From positions 1-64,000 of the forward strand of contig NW_002476226.1 of assembly GCF_000189635.1 (NCBI RefSeq): DNA of 64,000 nucleotides, given 5' to 3'. The notes below the pieces were generated by a model. It saw nothing but the letters and a program-made list of their open reading frames with translations. It was not told the origin of the DNA and made no database searches. A program made the translations under genes and the position numbers. The DNA is from Tetrahymena thermophila SB210. Taxonomy: Eukaryota > Ciliophora > Oligohymenophorea > Hymenostomatida > Tetrahymenidae. Below, in pieces: positions 12,319 to 27,264 of the stretch (positions within the stretch are counted from its first letter, which is position 1; each line of letters starts with the position of its first letter).

Positions 12319-12929
12319 CTATTTACTTTGCATTATTTTAAAATATTTTTAGGCTTAATTAGAAATTTAGATTAGATTTTTCATCCTTTTCAAAGGTTAA
12401 AAATTAGAAACAATAAATTAGCTTTTACTCTCATTTTATCTTATTAAGTTTAGCAATTTTACTGATTTGATTATTAAAAAGTAAACAAACATAATTAATA
12501 AATAATACATTCAAAGATTTGTTTTTAATAAATTAATTCATTCATTCATTCTTTAATTCATTTGTCATTTTGCTTGATAAATTTAGGCATTAGTATTAAA
12601 AATTGATAAATTTTTCTACCAATACTAATTTTTTGAATCCTCTCAGAATAAACTGGTATTTTGGATAGGAATTAAATCGCTATATTTTTTAATCTTATTT
12701 GATTTTACTGCAAAATTAGCGGTATATTATTATTAATTAGAAAAAATAATAATTGATATTATTTATTTATTTGTTCAAAGTAACAAAACTAATTAGAATA
12801 AGGTACTAACTAATTACCGCTTTATCATAAACTTATCTACTTAGCATAAAGTTACTCTAGATATACATTGTTAAATACTACTTCTTCTATTATAGAATTG
12901 TTTAAATAAATAAAATGAAAATATCTATA

Positions 12930-13069
12930 GTGAGTATTGATTCCTAAACAGGAAGTGAAAACTCACAATGCTAATAATGCTGTTCAAAAGAACCTTGCTC
13001 TCATAAAATAAAAATAAAGCACTTATCAACGGGATTTTTTAATCGATAAATGAGCTCTGGATAAGAGCA
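12930..13069 (+). ncRNA. Possible structured RNA, unidentified
   Basis: This block has higher complexity and GC than its surroundings and can form a series of short helices. They are GTGAG 12930-12934 with CTCAC 12962-12966 enclosing TCCT/AGGA; GTTC-AAAA-GAAC at 12982-12993; TGCTCT 12996-13001 with AGAGCA 13064-13069; and CTCAT 13000-13004 with ATGAG 13050-13054. The last two compete. I found no U1-U6, SRP, RNase P, telomerase template or tRNA consensus. The minus strand is partly open with some protein-like codons, so a coding origin is not excluded. Confidence 0.3.
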
Positions 13070-13197
13070 CACATTCTGCTTTGATTCTTAATCTGATGAG
13101 TAAAATAATTTTAGTTATAATTTGCAAAATCAAATATTTATGATAACATAATAATGATATATAACAAAATGATATAAAATAAAAATATAGAAATTTA

Positions 13198-14541
13198 ATG
13201 AGAAACTATTGCACATTACCTAAATTTACACCACATGGTCAACCATATCTTCCGTGTTTTTAATCTGACTTTGATTAAGTACAATTATATGAATAATTAT
13301 GCTTGAATTATAACATTTTGAATTAATTATTAGTAAATAAACCTGACAAGAAGTAGTTAGATGCTAACAGAGTTTATAAAGAAAAAAAATAAATCTAAGG
13401 ATAAGTAGAAACCTTTAGTAATAATAAATTTTAATTATAAAAGTATATTTATATTTAAATTATTTTAAATATTAACAAACACCATAGAAGGCACCTTAAC
13501 CTTTAAAAAAAAGAACAAGATGTCATATCTGCCAGAGAGATTTTTCAGAAGAGGGATATTTTGAAGTAAAGATTATAATTTTTGAATACAAATTATATAT
13601 TTTTAAATTAAATAATTATAAAAAGCACATTGAGTCTGAAGAACATAAATATAACTACTACAACAATAAATACTACCAATAAATTATTTCCTTAGAAAAG
13701 TAGTTTAAGAAAGATCTTTAGGAGAACTAAAATATGTCATTTTCTGATAACTCTTCAAAGGAAAGCAAAAATGATTCGTCAGGATTATATTCTTAAGTTT
13801 TAAACAGCAATATTAATAATACAACTAATTCTGAAGAAAATTAAGAAAATAACTTACAGTTTTCAGATTGGAATTTAGGAGATTCCTGTGCTGCATAAAT
13901 ACCAAGCTAATATGACCATTTAAAAAGCGAAAATTTATCAAAGATTTAGAGTGATTGTGATGCATTTAATTAAAATACTTCAGATGATGGCTCAGAAAGA
14001 AAGTTAGGAGGTTCCTTTGTTTACAAAGCAATCGATTTTATTAATAATATGATTCCTAACTCATTAGGAGACATGCTCAAAACATAAAAATAATCAAATT
14101 ATTCTTCATTTATTTATGAAACAAGAAGAAAGAGCAAAAAAAGAACATACTCTCAAGTTACAGGAAATTCACCACAATTTGATAATTCAAAAATATTTGA
14201 AAGCCGAAATAAAATTAAAAGTTACGACATTATTGAAGATAATATCACTCCTAATAATTAAATACACTAAACTGAATACATACTTAATAAGCAGCTTAAA
14301 CTTCACAACAGCCAAAGTGATAGTTTTCAGCTATAAATTCAAAATAAATCTACTACTTGCACCAGCTAAAAAGAGCCTTTGATTTAAAATAAAATTAAAT
14401 AATTAGCACCATCAGCAAATGGCACTTCTTCAACTTCTTTATGGTAAATTATTTTTAAATAATCAAAACTTTATAAAAATTTTTATTAAAAACAGGGATA
14501 AAGTAAAAAAAGTATTTTTTTCGATAATAAAAAAAGATTGA
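13198..14541 (+). CDS. DBF4/U1-type C2H2 zinc-finger protein
   Basis: Predicted 382 residues in four exons (13198-13404, 13488-13565, 13626-14443, 14496-14541), totalling exactly 383 codons. One zinc finger at about residues 80-105 reads CHICQRDFSEEGYFEKHIES then EEH: C-x2-C and H-x5-H spacing, as in DBF4-type and U1/matrin-type fingers. The second intron splits the finger between FE and KH. The rest is Ser/Asn/Gln-rich, with a basic cluster RRKSKKR that could be a nuclear signal. DBF4 proteins activate the CDC7 replication kinase, but the flanking DBF4 motifs are not evident, so only the finger type is claimed. Nuclear nucleic-acid or protein binding is the likely role. Confidence 0.75.
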
Positions 14542-15091
14542 GTTTGATATAAACAAAAATATCGAAAAATAATTCAATCATAAAATAAAAAATCTTGTTG
14601 AGATTATTTGCTTGCCTATACTTACTTACTGAATTTACTAAATTACTGAACCGTTATTAATATTCTTGGAAATCTTGAACTGTTAATAAATAATATTAAA
14701 ATACTTTATTAAAAAAAATAAGTAAACTTGAGTAACTAACTCACTAACTTTATCAATTTCTATTAAACAAGCAAATAAATAAATAATTAATTTTGATAAA
14801 AAGATTAAAAATTTTCCAACCAAATAAAATAAATAAATAGATTAGAAAAAAAACTAATAGTTTAGCTAAAAAATATCAACCAACCAATAAAAAACAAACT
14901 AAATAAATAAATTATATAAAATAAATTTGACTAAATTATTAAATGTAAAAATAAATAACTATAAAAATATTTATTATTTTGAAATTTTATTTATAATCTT
15001 ATTTTAATTTGTATGATGAATACATAATATGCACCATCAATAAATCAATCAATCAATTAATCGTATATATTTTATTAACTATTTGTAAATG
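14542..15091. other. Convergent intergenic spacer
   Basis: 3' ends of a plus and a minus gene face each other. The spacer contains A/T-rich simple repeats (AAAT, and CAAT units near 15040-15060) and no coding signal. Confidence 0.7.
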
Positions 15092-15912
15092 TCATGCTGT
15101 GCTTCTGCTATTTTCTTCATTTCTTTTTAAATTTTACTCAAAATATGTCATTCTTTACTCCTATTATAGCACTTGATCGATCTCCTTTTATGCATATAAT
15201 ATTCTAAGGGATTATTTAGACGCTTCTTTAACTTGCTATTCAGCATCAACTTTTAATATATCTCCGTAAATTGCCCTCTCAATACTATCAAATTCTTAGT
15301 CTTTATTAGATTAAATTAAGAAAAATCCAAATTTTGATCATATTAAAAAAATTACTTGTAAACTTATTAGTAGAAGAAACTGCAATAAGTTCTTTGTGAC
15401 TCTAGTTAGTCTTATTTGATTTATATCTGTTTACCATAGTCTACAAAATTTGACAATTACTAATCTCAGTTTTTCCTCCTTTAGAAAAAGGTACAATATG
15501 GTCATATTCATGGCAAAGAGGTCCTAAACAAGAAGTTAATCCCTTTTAGAATTTTAATTGACAAAAAAAGAAATTTAATCAATATATTCCTATTCTTAAT
15601 ACTAATTATTACTCTTAAAACGGGATTGCCAACTGCATCTAATCTCCATCTATCAGGGTGTCTTCCAATAAATATAGTAGCCTAAAAGAATTATTTTAAA
15701 AGAAGTTAATTTATAAAGTAGAGCATAAACAATAAATATTATCTATCTACATTATTCCAACATTAATCCTTCATTGATTTAGTAAAACATCTAGGTTATT
15801 TTTGCTTTTCTATAGCTTTTTTAATATCATCATCGTCATTTTATGAAAAAACTTATTATAAACTCTAATCGATAGGATTTGTGTTTAGCTCTTACTTTTA
15901 AGGGTTTGACAT
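15092..15912 (-). CDS. HNH endonuclease-domain protein
   Basis: Predicted 208 residues in four exons (15751-15912, 15613-15681, 15356-15542, 15092-15300); the exon sum is 209 codons. Residues ~55-120 form an HNH domain: DRWRLDAVGNPV, TSCLGPLCHEYDHIVPFSKG, then GKTEISNCQILQTMVNRYKS. The DHI histidine, the KGG turn and the N-x-Q-x-L...N-x-x-K segment are in place, so the fold looks intact. Similar HNH proteins occur in plants and protists. The CHEYDH and CQILQ segments are closest to that eukaryotic group, not to homing endonucleases. The C terminus is helical. An open frame with KFRYQKLKQAK lies just upstream, so the true start could be about 20 codons earlier or in another exon. The biological substrate is unknown. 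Confidence 0.85.
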
Positions 15913-16559
15913 ATTTCTAATAGTTGCTACTTTTTATTTAGCCTGTTTTAATTTTTGATATCTAAACTTTTGCTGTAAAAAAAGTATAATAAAAGAAGAT
16001 TCTTTGCATTAAAGTGTCAACTAAATAAATGAAAATATTTTTAAAAATAAGCATAAGTTATTTAGATAGTAGATATATTTTTTAAATTAATAAAAGAATT
16101 TCATTCATTAAAAATGATTACATTTATTAAAATTGTTTATTATTTATTATCAATAATTAAATTCTAGGGAGTATTTCAGCAATAATTTCTTTAAGAATTT
16201 GAAGAGAATAAAATAATTTATAAAGGATTTACTGAATACATTTCTTTTGAATCATAATTTCAAGATAAATATTATTATTTATTTTGCATAGAAATCCCAA
16301 TCAATATCAAAATAAAAACTCAAAATTCAAAAAATTTAATGAAATGTAAAAAAAAATAAATTTAAAAAACCTATTTTAAATCATAATTATTTTAAAGTAT
16401 ATTTAAACAAGATAAAACTACTTTATATGTTGGATTAACAAGTAGAAAATGTATGTATTTTATTTAAATATTAATTTAAGTAGTCTAATATGAATCTAAT
16501 TTTTTTATTTTATATTCTTTCATTTAAAGTAAGTTTATGAAAAATACATTTTATTCTAA
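15913..16559. other. Intergenic, AT-rich
   Basis: The first ~65 bases may hold 5' sequence of the HNH gene. The rest shows no gene. Confidence 0.65.
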
Positions 16560-18026
16560 TCAATTTATATATAAAGCTCCTAATATCAAAAAATAAAAAC
16601 CGTGTATAAAAATAATGAGACCAATTTGATATTTAATTGTTTCTGCAAACTAAACTAATGAGGACTTTACTTGTAAATCAACAATAATATCTGTAATATT
16701 ATGAGAATTCAAATTTATGTTTTGCTTAGTATATATTTCAAACTAATCATCTCTACCACAGAAACTCTCATTTAAAGCAACTATTGAATTAAGTTCATTA
16801 ACTTACAGACTTCTAAAATTTAAGTAAATTTATTTTTATGAAATATTTTTTGATTAAGTTTTGCTTAGACAAAAGCTATTAAATTTTTTACTTATTATGT
16901 AATTTCTTCTTGCTTTTTCTAAAAGATATGGGATGTGATAAAGTATAAAGAAGCAGGTGACAGAACCAGATATTATGAATAATGAAGTTTGTTAGTTTTC
17001 TGTAGATAAATTTAGGACTAGTATAAATATAATTATTTATACTTTTATCATTTTATTGAAGTAATTTTCATTAAAGTTTTTAATTTTCTTTTCTACTAAA
17101 AATTTGGTAAGATTTTATCTAAATATCACGAATTTAAAGCCGATATTAAAAAGCATATTAAATATAATAAATATCTTCATCACTATAACTATGACTGGAA
17201 ACTAAGTTAAATACTAAAATATAAGTAACTGATACAATTAATTTGAGTTTTCTTTGTTTACCATTCCTTGCTTTTCCTAATCATTTACAATCAAGCTACC
17301 AATCACTCCAAAGAATAATCCTACAGACAAAGCAAAATATATTACAATTTATTAAATTTTTTTATTTACAATTTTATTATTCTAATTAAATACTACCAGC
17401 TCTTATAAATACAATTAGAAGTGAAATGAGTAATTATTTTAGGAAATAAAGTAAGGTAGATTTTCTAAATTAAAAGTAGTTAATATTGATGAATCAAAGT
17501 TGCTTTTTATTTGCTCAAAAGAAGATATAAATATGTATATGTAAATCAAGACTATTGAGACTAAGAAAACTACATTTAATTTCAATCCAAGTTTTAAAGG
17601 AGAGGTTGAATTGCATATTAGAGAACTAATTATCATAGGAGATGTTATAGGTATAACCAATACTTCTATATATTAAGACAAGGAGTCTAGTGGAAAAAAA
17701 GAAACCATAATGTCTTTTGTGAATTTATTTATATAAAGTGTGTACATTTACATTAGCTGCATAATATAAACTAAAGAGGCAATTAAATATGTTAACCTCC
17801 ATCTTTACCCTAGAAAAAATTAGATTATTTAATCAATTTTTTTTGCTTTCATTTCCATTATTGTAGTATATATTTTGGAGGAGTGTAGAACTATAAATCC
17901 AGAAATAATGTATATTATACAAGAAACTATAATACCATTCATGTAGAAGTATGAAGGAAATATTATAGGATCAAGTACTATTGTTAAGCTGATACTTTCT
18001 AAACAATTTTCTGGTAACCATTTCAT
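16560..18026 (-). CDS. Multi-pass membrane protein, amino-acid transporter-like (copy 1)
   Basis: An uninterrupted frame of 489 codons (488 residues, no intron) from ATG 18026 to TGA 16560. About 9-11 hydrophobic segments alternate with short polar loops, for example YMNGIIVSCIIYIISGFIVL, LIASLVYIMQLMQMYTLYI and GLIIFIHGFYFLILGALYI. The pattern of a first segment ending in a Pro, FLG before the third segment, and a late FIISGSVTCFFILYHIPYLL resembles the amino acid/auxin permease (AAAP) superfamily, but no signature is strong enough for a subfamily. A paralogue in the same orientation lies upstream at 18775-20187, with a relic between them. Probable role: solute uptake at a membrane. Confidence 0.6.
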
Positions 18027-18774
18027 TTCTTATAAATTATTAAGAATGAGTTGCGATATTTTTTTGCTTACTTTTTTTTTTAATTATATTAAACTAAATT
18101 TTGAAATTTTTACTGCTTACTTGTATAATATTCAAGTTTTATATATCTCTTTCATAAACTAATCTATATTTCAGTAAGCATATTTTATGATATTAAAAGT
18201 AAAATTGTAACAAAGTTAATATGTAAATAAATACTAGAAGATTGTATTTGATGAGTAAGTAGTAAAGTTAAGCACAAACAGAAAGAATCTATAAAAACAT
18301 TATTTTTAATATAAACTCAATTAAATGACATATTTGCTCAGGAATTATTTGAAATAAATTTTTTTAAAAATAGCCATTATTTTATTTTACAAAATTAATT
18401 TTTAAAATTATGATTGAATTCTAATTTTATTATCAAAATAATTTTAACTACAAAGTAGGCATCATACAACAACAAAATCTGTTTACTTAAATCATAGTTT
18501 CATCTACAAAATTTTATCAAGGATATACATCTCTCTAAATCTACCTCTCTTTTCAAAAAGAGCAAAGCGAAGCTTCATTAGAATATTAATTTTGTGTATT
18601 TTTTATATTGTTGAATTAAATTACAAATATAAATGAAATTTTTTTAAAGGAATTATTTGTAATTTATTTTTTAATTTGTTAAAAAAATTTTATTTTGATA
18701 ACGAGTTATATTTTTTCTTACTTAATTACTCTTGAATTCTTTCTTGATTCATCAAATATTTTTAAGAGGAAGAT
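18027..18774. other. Spacer between transporter paralogues, contains a relic
   Basis: AT-rich spacer. About 18454-18600 resembles the 3' end of the neighbouring transporter gene (see the pseudogene entry). Nothing else is seen. Confidence 0.7.
18454..18600 (-). pseudogene. Relic of the 3' end of a third transporter copy
   Basis: On the plus strand AAATCATAGTTTCATCT (18489-18505) is identical to the stretch near 18838-18854 inside the copy-2 gene. Similarity continues with gaps on both sides: ATACAT, TCTCTTTT and TATTTTTTATATT appear in the same order. Read on the minus strand the shared part encodes DETMI in both. In the relic the surrounding frame is broken by TGA codons. The best explanation is a decayed tandem copy whose body has been lost. 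Confidence 0.6.
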
Positions 18775-20187
18775 TCAAAATGCATTTTTAATTACTATAA
18801 AATAGAGACCATAAGACAACATAATGTAGCCTATATAAATCATAGTTTCATCTTTATATTTTTCTATAAGAGATACATTTTTCTTTATGGTTTATCTCTT
18901 TTTTAAATAGTAACCAAGGTTAGTTTGACTATAATTTATACATTCCATATTTTTTATATTTGAAATAGAATTGTTAATTGATAAGCAAACTAAAAATTTT
19001 TAGCAATTCGAATTTTCTTTCATTAAGACTTATTGTTAGTTATATTACATGATCATTTCTAATTATTTTGATTTTGAATTTTTAGGCTCAAAATATTTTA
19101 ATTTTAAATAAGAAGAGCGATATTTTAAGTTATAAGGTACCAAATATAATATAAAAAATGCAGTTATTGAGCCAGTTATCATAATAAATGAGTTTTATTA
19201 GCTGGTAGTAGAAATACTTAATAATATCAATAGCAAGCTTAGAAATAACTATAAGCATAATTAAAGCCTTTTCTTTTTGTTAGATTCCATATTATTTTTT
19301 AAAAAAATGAGTTAGTATAACGTTCTTTTCAATACTATAAATTTGTAACCCATATTTATTAATACATGATATATCATTAAAAACTTCATAACTAGAGTGA
19401 TTGGTTAATTATCATACAAATTAATAAATAAACCACTTATTCCTTTTTTTATTCCTTAACTGGTTAATGCTAAAGAACCGAAAAGACCACAAAAAAAGAA
19501 GTAAAAAAAAGAAATTATGATTGTAATCCTTGAAATTTCTTTATTTTTTATTGAAGTATTAGAAAATACTAGTAGGTCAGGTAAATAGATCTAAAACTGA
19601 AAAGAAAGGTTATTTTAAGACAATAGGCTAGGGATTTAACTCAAATCAAACTAAAACATAAGATCAGTAATTTAGCTTTCGTTAATTGAAGAAATAGATA
19701 GATAAATGTAAAGAACAAATATTAGTAGTAATATCAATAAATTAATGAAAGATGCCTTCATGTAGATTTCTACTTTTTTGATTAAGTACAAAGTAAATAA
19801 AAAAGGAGATATTATAAGTGCTATTAATTTCATATCTAGTTAATGTTGTTGATCAAGAAACTAATTTATTATACTCCGAAAGAATTCATTTATGTACAAT
19901 ATGTATATTAATGATAACTAAAGTAAATATACAATTTTAACTATTTAAAAGCATGTTTTCCATTTAGATCCTAAAAAATGTTTAACTACATCTTCAATAG
20001 TCTTAAAATTTTAGCTGAGTTTACTAATGTAAATTTAAGATGCATTATCAGTTATTACAGCTGAAATTACAAGGAGTATTAAAGATTAAAATATCCCATT
20101 GTTGACAAAAAAAGTTGGAAATGATATACTCCCAATGACTATTGTAAAGCTTATTGTAGAAATTAAATTTTAATAGATTTACTTCAT
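18775..20187 (-). CDS. Multi-pass membrane protein, amino-acid transporter-like (copy 2)
   Basis: A 471-codon intronless frame (470 residues). It aligns end to end with copy 1: both have SQNN before F-F-L/I-YL, a late ITGSIT/ISGSVT segment, and a loop with FLGSKW/FLGQRW after the second TM. The N terminus ISFTIVIGSISFPTFFVNNG matches the first TM of AAAP permeases, where a Gly/Pro-containing helix lines the substrate path. About ten TM segments are visible. The two genes are clearly a tandem duplication but have diverged strongly at the amino-acid level. Substrate cannot be told from sequence. Confidence 0.62.
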
Positions 20188-20988
20188 TTTATTTGCTACT
20201 TTTATGCATTATCTATACTTGATAATTATTCTTGGCACGCAAAATTTATTTGCATAAATTGTTAATTTATTACTTGTAAGGATATATCTCTTTTTAATAA
20301 AATAACATAAATGTAAAGCAATAACTTTCAGTCAAGATAAATTATTATGTTTCAATCCATAAATAAATATATATGTTCTTGCTTTTCTTTAATTTCAATA
20401 AGAAATTTTTCTGATTTTTGTAATATTTCAAATAAAATATTTTCAGTTATTAATTTCTTATATAGTGATTTTATTTTTTTTTTGAGTTAGATTAATAAAT
20501 ATTTAAATAAATTTTTATCTGTAAATGATTGTCATTTTTTGCTAACTTCCATCATGAAATACTTTTAAAATGAAAATATAAAATAAATCAAAGTTATTTA
20601 AAACAAAATAATTTTTCATTTATCAAATATTTTAAAATAAATAAGATATTTTAAGACTTGATTTATTCTCTGTGATATGTCTTTAATTAATTATTATGAT
20701 GGTTGATTGTTGTAAATATTTTTACTGATTTTTATTCATATTTCCTCAAAAATAAAACTCTAGAAAGCTGTCAATATTAACTAATTTTTTGAACCTATAT
20801 TTGTTAATATTAATAATTGAATAGTAATGCTTTTTTTACATAATTTATGCAAATGTTTTTGGTATCCTTTTCCTAAATTCTAACTATTAAATATAAGAAT
20901 TATTGATTAATTAATTAATAAATTAAGTGAACTAAAATATTAGTCTGCACATAAATAACAAAACTGAATTGCGAATTATAAATTAAAT
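20188..20988. other. Divergent intergenic spacer
   Basis: Separates a minus and a plus gene and so should carry two promoters. AT-rich, with no coding signal. Confidence 0.7.
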
Positions 20989-22567
20989 ATGAATAGATCC
21001 TTAACTTAAAAAACCTTAGTTTAATCCCAATCCTCAATTCTATTCAACAACAGCGTTACTCATGATAGTTTAATATCGATATAATCTTAAAACAGGGATA
21101 AATCATTTAAATATCCGCCTAATCCAACAATATCTTAATCAAATCACTCAGTATTGTTAAAAGATTCTCAAGTAATGCTAAAATTATCTGAAAAAAAGAA
21201 GCAAGAACTCTCAAATTTGCATCAATCTATCAAAGATCCAAACATAAATAGTATATTTTATAACAAATAAAATGACAAATATTTGAAAATGTAGCATTTT
21301 GAATGATATAATTCTTATTTTTTAAGTATTTAAGCTTAAAGAAGGAGAGTATGATAATATGACATATCAAGGCAAAATGCAAAATAAACAAGTATTTATA
21401 CCTAAAAACTAAGCTTAAGAAGGGAGAAACAATTATAAATTTTAGATGTCTAAACAGGAGTATTTTGATACAATTTAAAATTTACCAAGAGCAAGCATAA
21501 ACCCTTTCCATCTTGTTCCAGATTTGAATCCTCAATAGTAGGACTTGGTTTCATAATAGGTGCCTATTTACTAAAAGCTCAGTTTAAAGAGTAATAAATT
21601 CACATATTTTATTTAAATGCATATTTGTTTATTTGAATAATAAATAGACACAAATAGAATTCTAGATGACTCTATAATTGCAAAAGAGAATTAAAAGTAG
21701 GAAAGAAGATCAACCAAGTCTTCAAGTAAAAATGTTGAAACTAACACTTCGAAAAACGAAATAATTCCTTACAATAGTTATGCTTTAGATTAGAGTGAGT
21801 TTGATCTATTCTTTAAGTAGTAAGAGCACCAATAAAAGTTACTTATTGATTAGTAAATAGCAATCTAAGAGTATGGAAGAAACCACCCTCCTAACTTTCA
21901 AAAGAAATCTGAGTTAGCCTAGCTTGCAAAATGCATGATATTAAATTAAAACAACTCCCCATTTTGCTATTAAGTTTCAAATACTATTTCTCTTGGTAGG
22001 ACTGCTGACGATCTATTAACAATATCCAAATATAATGACAAAGAATATTATCACAGAATAAGATCTCAAGATAAGAATATAAATATACCTCAAAACATTT
22101 AAAACAAATTAAAATCAGAACCCTCTTTTTAGCAAGGTAAATAATTCTTTCAAAATTAATTTTGAGATTTTGTAATATTATATATATAAAAAGGGAGTCT
22201 TGTGTTTGGTAGAATAGCTTAAGGTATAGTTCAACAGCACAATCCATCACTGAAACTTAAATACACCTAAAAATAAGAGGAAATTTAAATGAAAAACAAC
22301 AGCTACAAAAAAAATTTAAGCCTAAAGAGATAAAATCTTTACAGAAACCTTGGTTCATATAATATTTTAACTCATTAGTTAAGGATAAGCAATGAGGAAT
22401 ATTTGTAATAGTTGGATAAAACTAATTAAAAGCAAGAAATTAACTCAAAAAGAACTGAAAAGTAAGCTAGCTTTTTCTAACCAGCATTTTTGACTTAATA
22501 ATAACAACAAATAAATTAACAACAATCTCAGCAAAATATAAATAAAGAATCTAACAATTAAATATGA
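20989..22567 (+). CDS. Ser/Gln/Asn-rich protein, function unknown
   Basis: Predicted 462 residues in four exons (20989-21250, 21327-21590, 21648-22136, 22194-22567); the exon sum is 463 codons. It is soluble, with no signal peptide or TM. Recognisable segments are LSEKKKQELSNLHQSI, DQSEFDLFFKQQEHQQ (probably helical) and a Gln-rich C terminus (QQQQQINQQQSQQ). I recognise no domain. The chosen start is the first ATG in a frame that begins with polar sequence. Many glutamines are TAA/TAG, so standard-code tools would miss it. Confidence 0.7.
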
Positions 22568-23746
22568 GTTTCATAATTTACAAAAATACTAAAATAATTT
22601 TAATTTAAATGGTCAACTAAATTTTATATTAGATGTTTTAAACTTAAATTATAAAAAATTAATAATAAATCAATAAACAGACAGATGTATTTATAGTTAA
22701 AAGTTTATCTCATTTAAATAATTTAAAATATTAAAATTAAAATAAAAGATTAATTTTTGTTTTGCTATTCGTTAAAAGTTTTTATTAATATTGAATTTAA
22801 ATCATTAATAAACCCAACCTGCTAATAATCTTTCTATAAATCATATATTTATTATTTTTATAATCAAGTAATATAGAAGTTTAACTTAATTTTTTTAATT
22901 ATTTATAAATTTTAACTTAACTTAAAAGACAAAATTGAAGTTGATATCAATTTGGTATAGATATAAATCATGCTAAATAATGATTTAAAGCAATTTATTT
23001 TACATCTTTATATTTACCTATTGATTCAATAATGAGTTTTTTTACTTTATTTGAAAGAATTAAGAACTTTTTAATATATTAAAAGGAAAAAAATTAGAGA
23101 GTGAATTCAAAGATAAATTAACTAATAAAGAAATAATTCTATTATTATTAAATTATATTATTTTAAAGCTCATATTCCTTAAACCCATTTATTTTTTATT
23201 TATTAATATCAAATGTTAAACTAAAAAATATAAGATAATAACTTGAAGATATTAACAAAATAAAATATAATTATATTAATTTAAAAATATCTTTCTTTTA
23301 TATATTAATAAAAGTGTGTTGGGAATAAATAACTCAATGAATGGAAGAAAATAAATTTATAATTATAATGAGCTAAATAGATAAATATTTATTTTTAATA
23401 TTAAATATGACTAAAGTATAAATATATAATAAATTTATAATGAAGGAATTTATTTAATTGTTTTAAGTACTTAAAATTAAATTATTAAATACTCTTTTTA
23501 AATTGAAAATAGTAAGTAAGGAAATAAATAGATAAATATTTAAATATTTAATTTAGTTTTCTTAAATCAATCTATTGCTCATTACATTATTATAAAATGG
23601 TAATAGAAAGATAGACTTTAACTAACTAATAGAACTAAAGAAAGTAATGTTTCATATCAAAACCAATCAGTCAATTAACATTAGAGTTCTTTTTGCTTTC
23701 TAATCCAATTAAATTATATTTTTGTTAATTTTTTGCTTTAAAAGCT
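22568..23746. other. Convergent intergenic spacer
   Basis: 1.2 kb of AT-rich DNA between two 3' ends. No gene is seen. Confidence 0.7.
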
Positions 23747-26491
<2,745 letters not shown>

Positions 26492-27264
26492 TTATTTATT
26501 TATGTTTGTTTGTATGCTAGATGAATGAATATTTTTCGCTTAATGAAATTAGTTAAAATTTGTGAATAATAATTTATTTTAGATAATTAATATAAAAGTA
26601 AGTAAAATTAATAATTATCAGAAAATTAAGCTATTCTTTTCTATTTTTACACACTATTCTATTAAAGTTTGATTTTTCAAAAAGTTTAAAAAAGACATAA
26701 TTTATTTATTTATTCATTTGTTTTTGATTCAAGGATATCCAATAAATATAAAAGATAAATAAATAAATATTGTTTTATTAGTATTTTCTCACTCTAGCAA
26801 AATTTTAAAAATAACACTTGTTAATTTTAAAGTTAAAAAAATACTAATTTTCATTATGAACCTAGGTCAAGTATATTTTACTTGCTGAACTTGATAAAAT
26901 ATTTTATTTGAAAGATAAAAGTAATGGATTTAGAATAATTTTTGTATGATAAACTAACTATAATTTTTATTCTTCGTTAGTTAAAATAAATGAAACAGAA
27001 ACAAAATTTATATAAAAAATGATTTGCCGTTATCAAATTTAAATTTATAAAAATTTTGCTATAAACAAATATTTAATTTATTGCCAGTTACATTTTATTA
27101 AAATTTAATTTAAATATAACTTATTAAAGTTAAAATATAAGCTTGAATCCGATATTTCTCTAATTTTTAATTTGCGTCTAACTAACTAAACAAATATCTT
27201 ACTTAGCAAAATCATATTAATTCTTATGCGTATTGTATTATCTCTTAACATTTTCTAGGATATT
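26492..27264. other. Intergenic, AT-rich
   Basis: Spacer between the MAPK start and the 3' end of the HEAT-repeat gene. No coding signal is seen. Confidence 0.7.

Larger units (their letters stand above)
11813..13197. other. Intergenic, contains two possible non-coding elements
   Basis: AT-rich spacer between two plus-strand genes. It holds a short element at 12281-12318 that recurs at 36519-36564, and a less AT-rich, hairpin-forming block at 12930-13069. Both are listed separately. Confidence 0.7.

Noticed and set aside
12930-13069. Telomerase RNA, SRP RNA or spliceosomal RNA identity for the hairpin block
   Set aside because: No CAACCCCAA template, no SRP loop motif and no U-snRNA consensus is present; kept only as an unassigned candidate.
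19795-19810. Apparent one-base frameshift in transporter copy 2
   Set aside because: It came from a miscounted T run; with six T residues the 471-codon frame is continuous.
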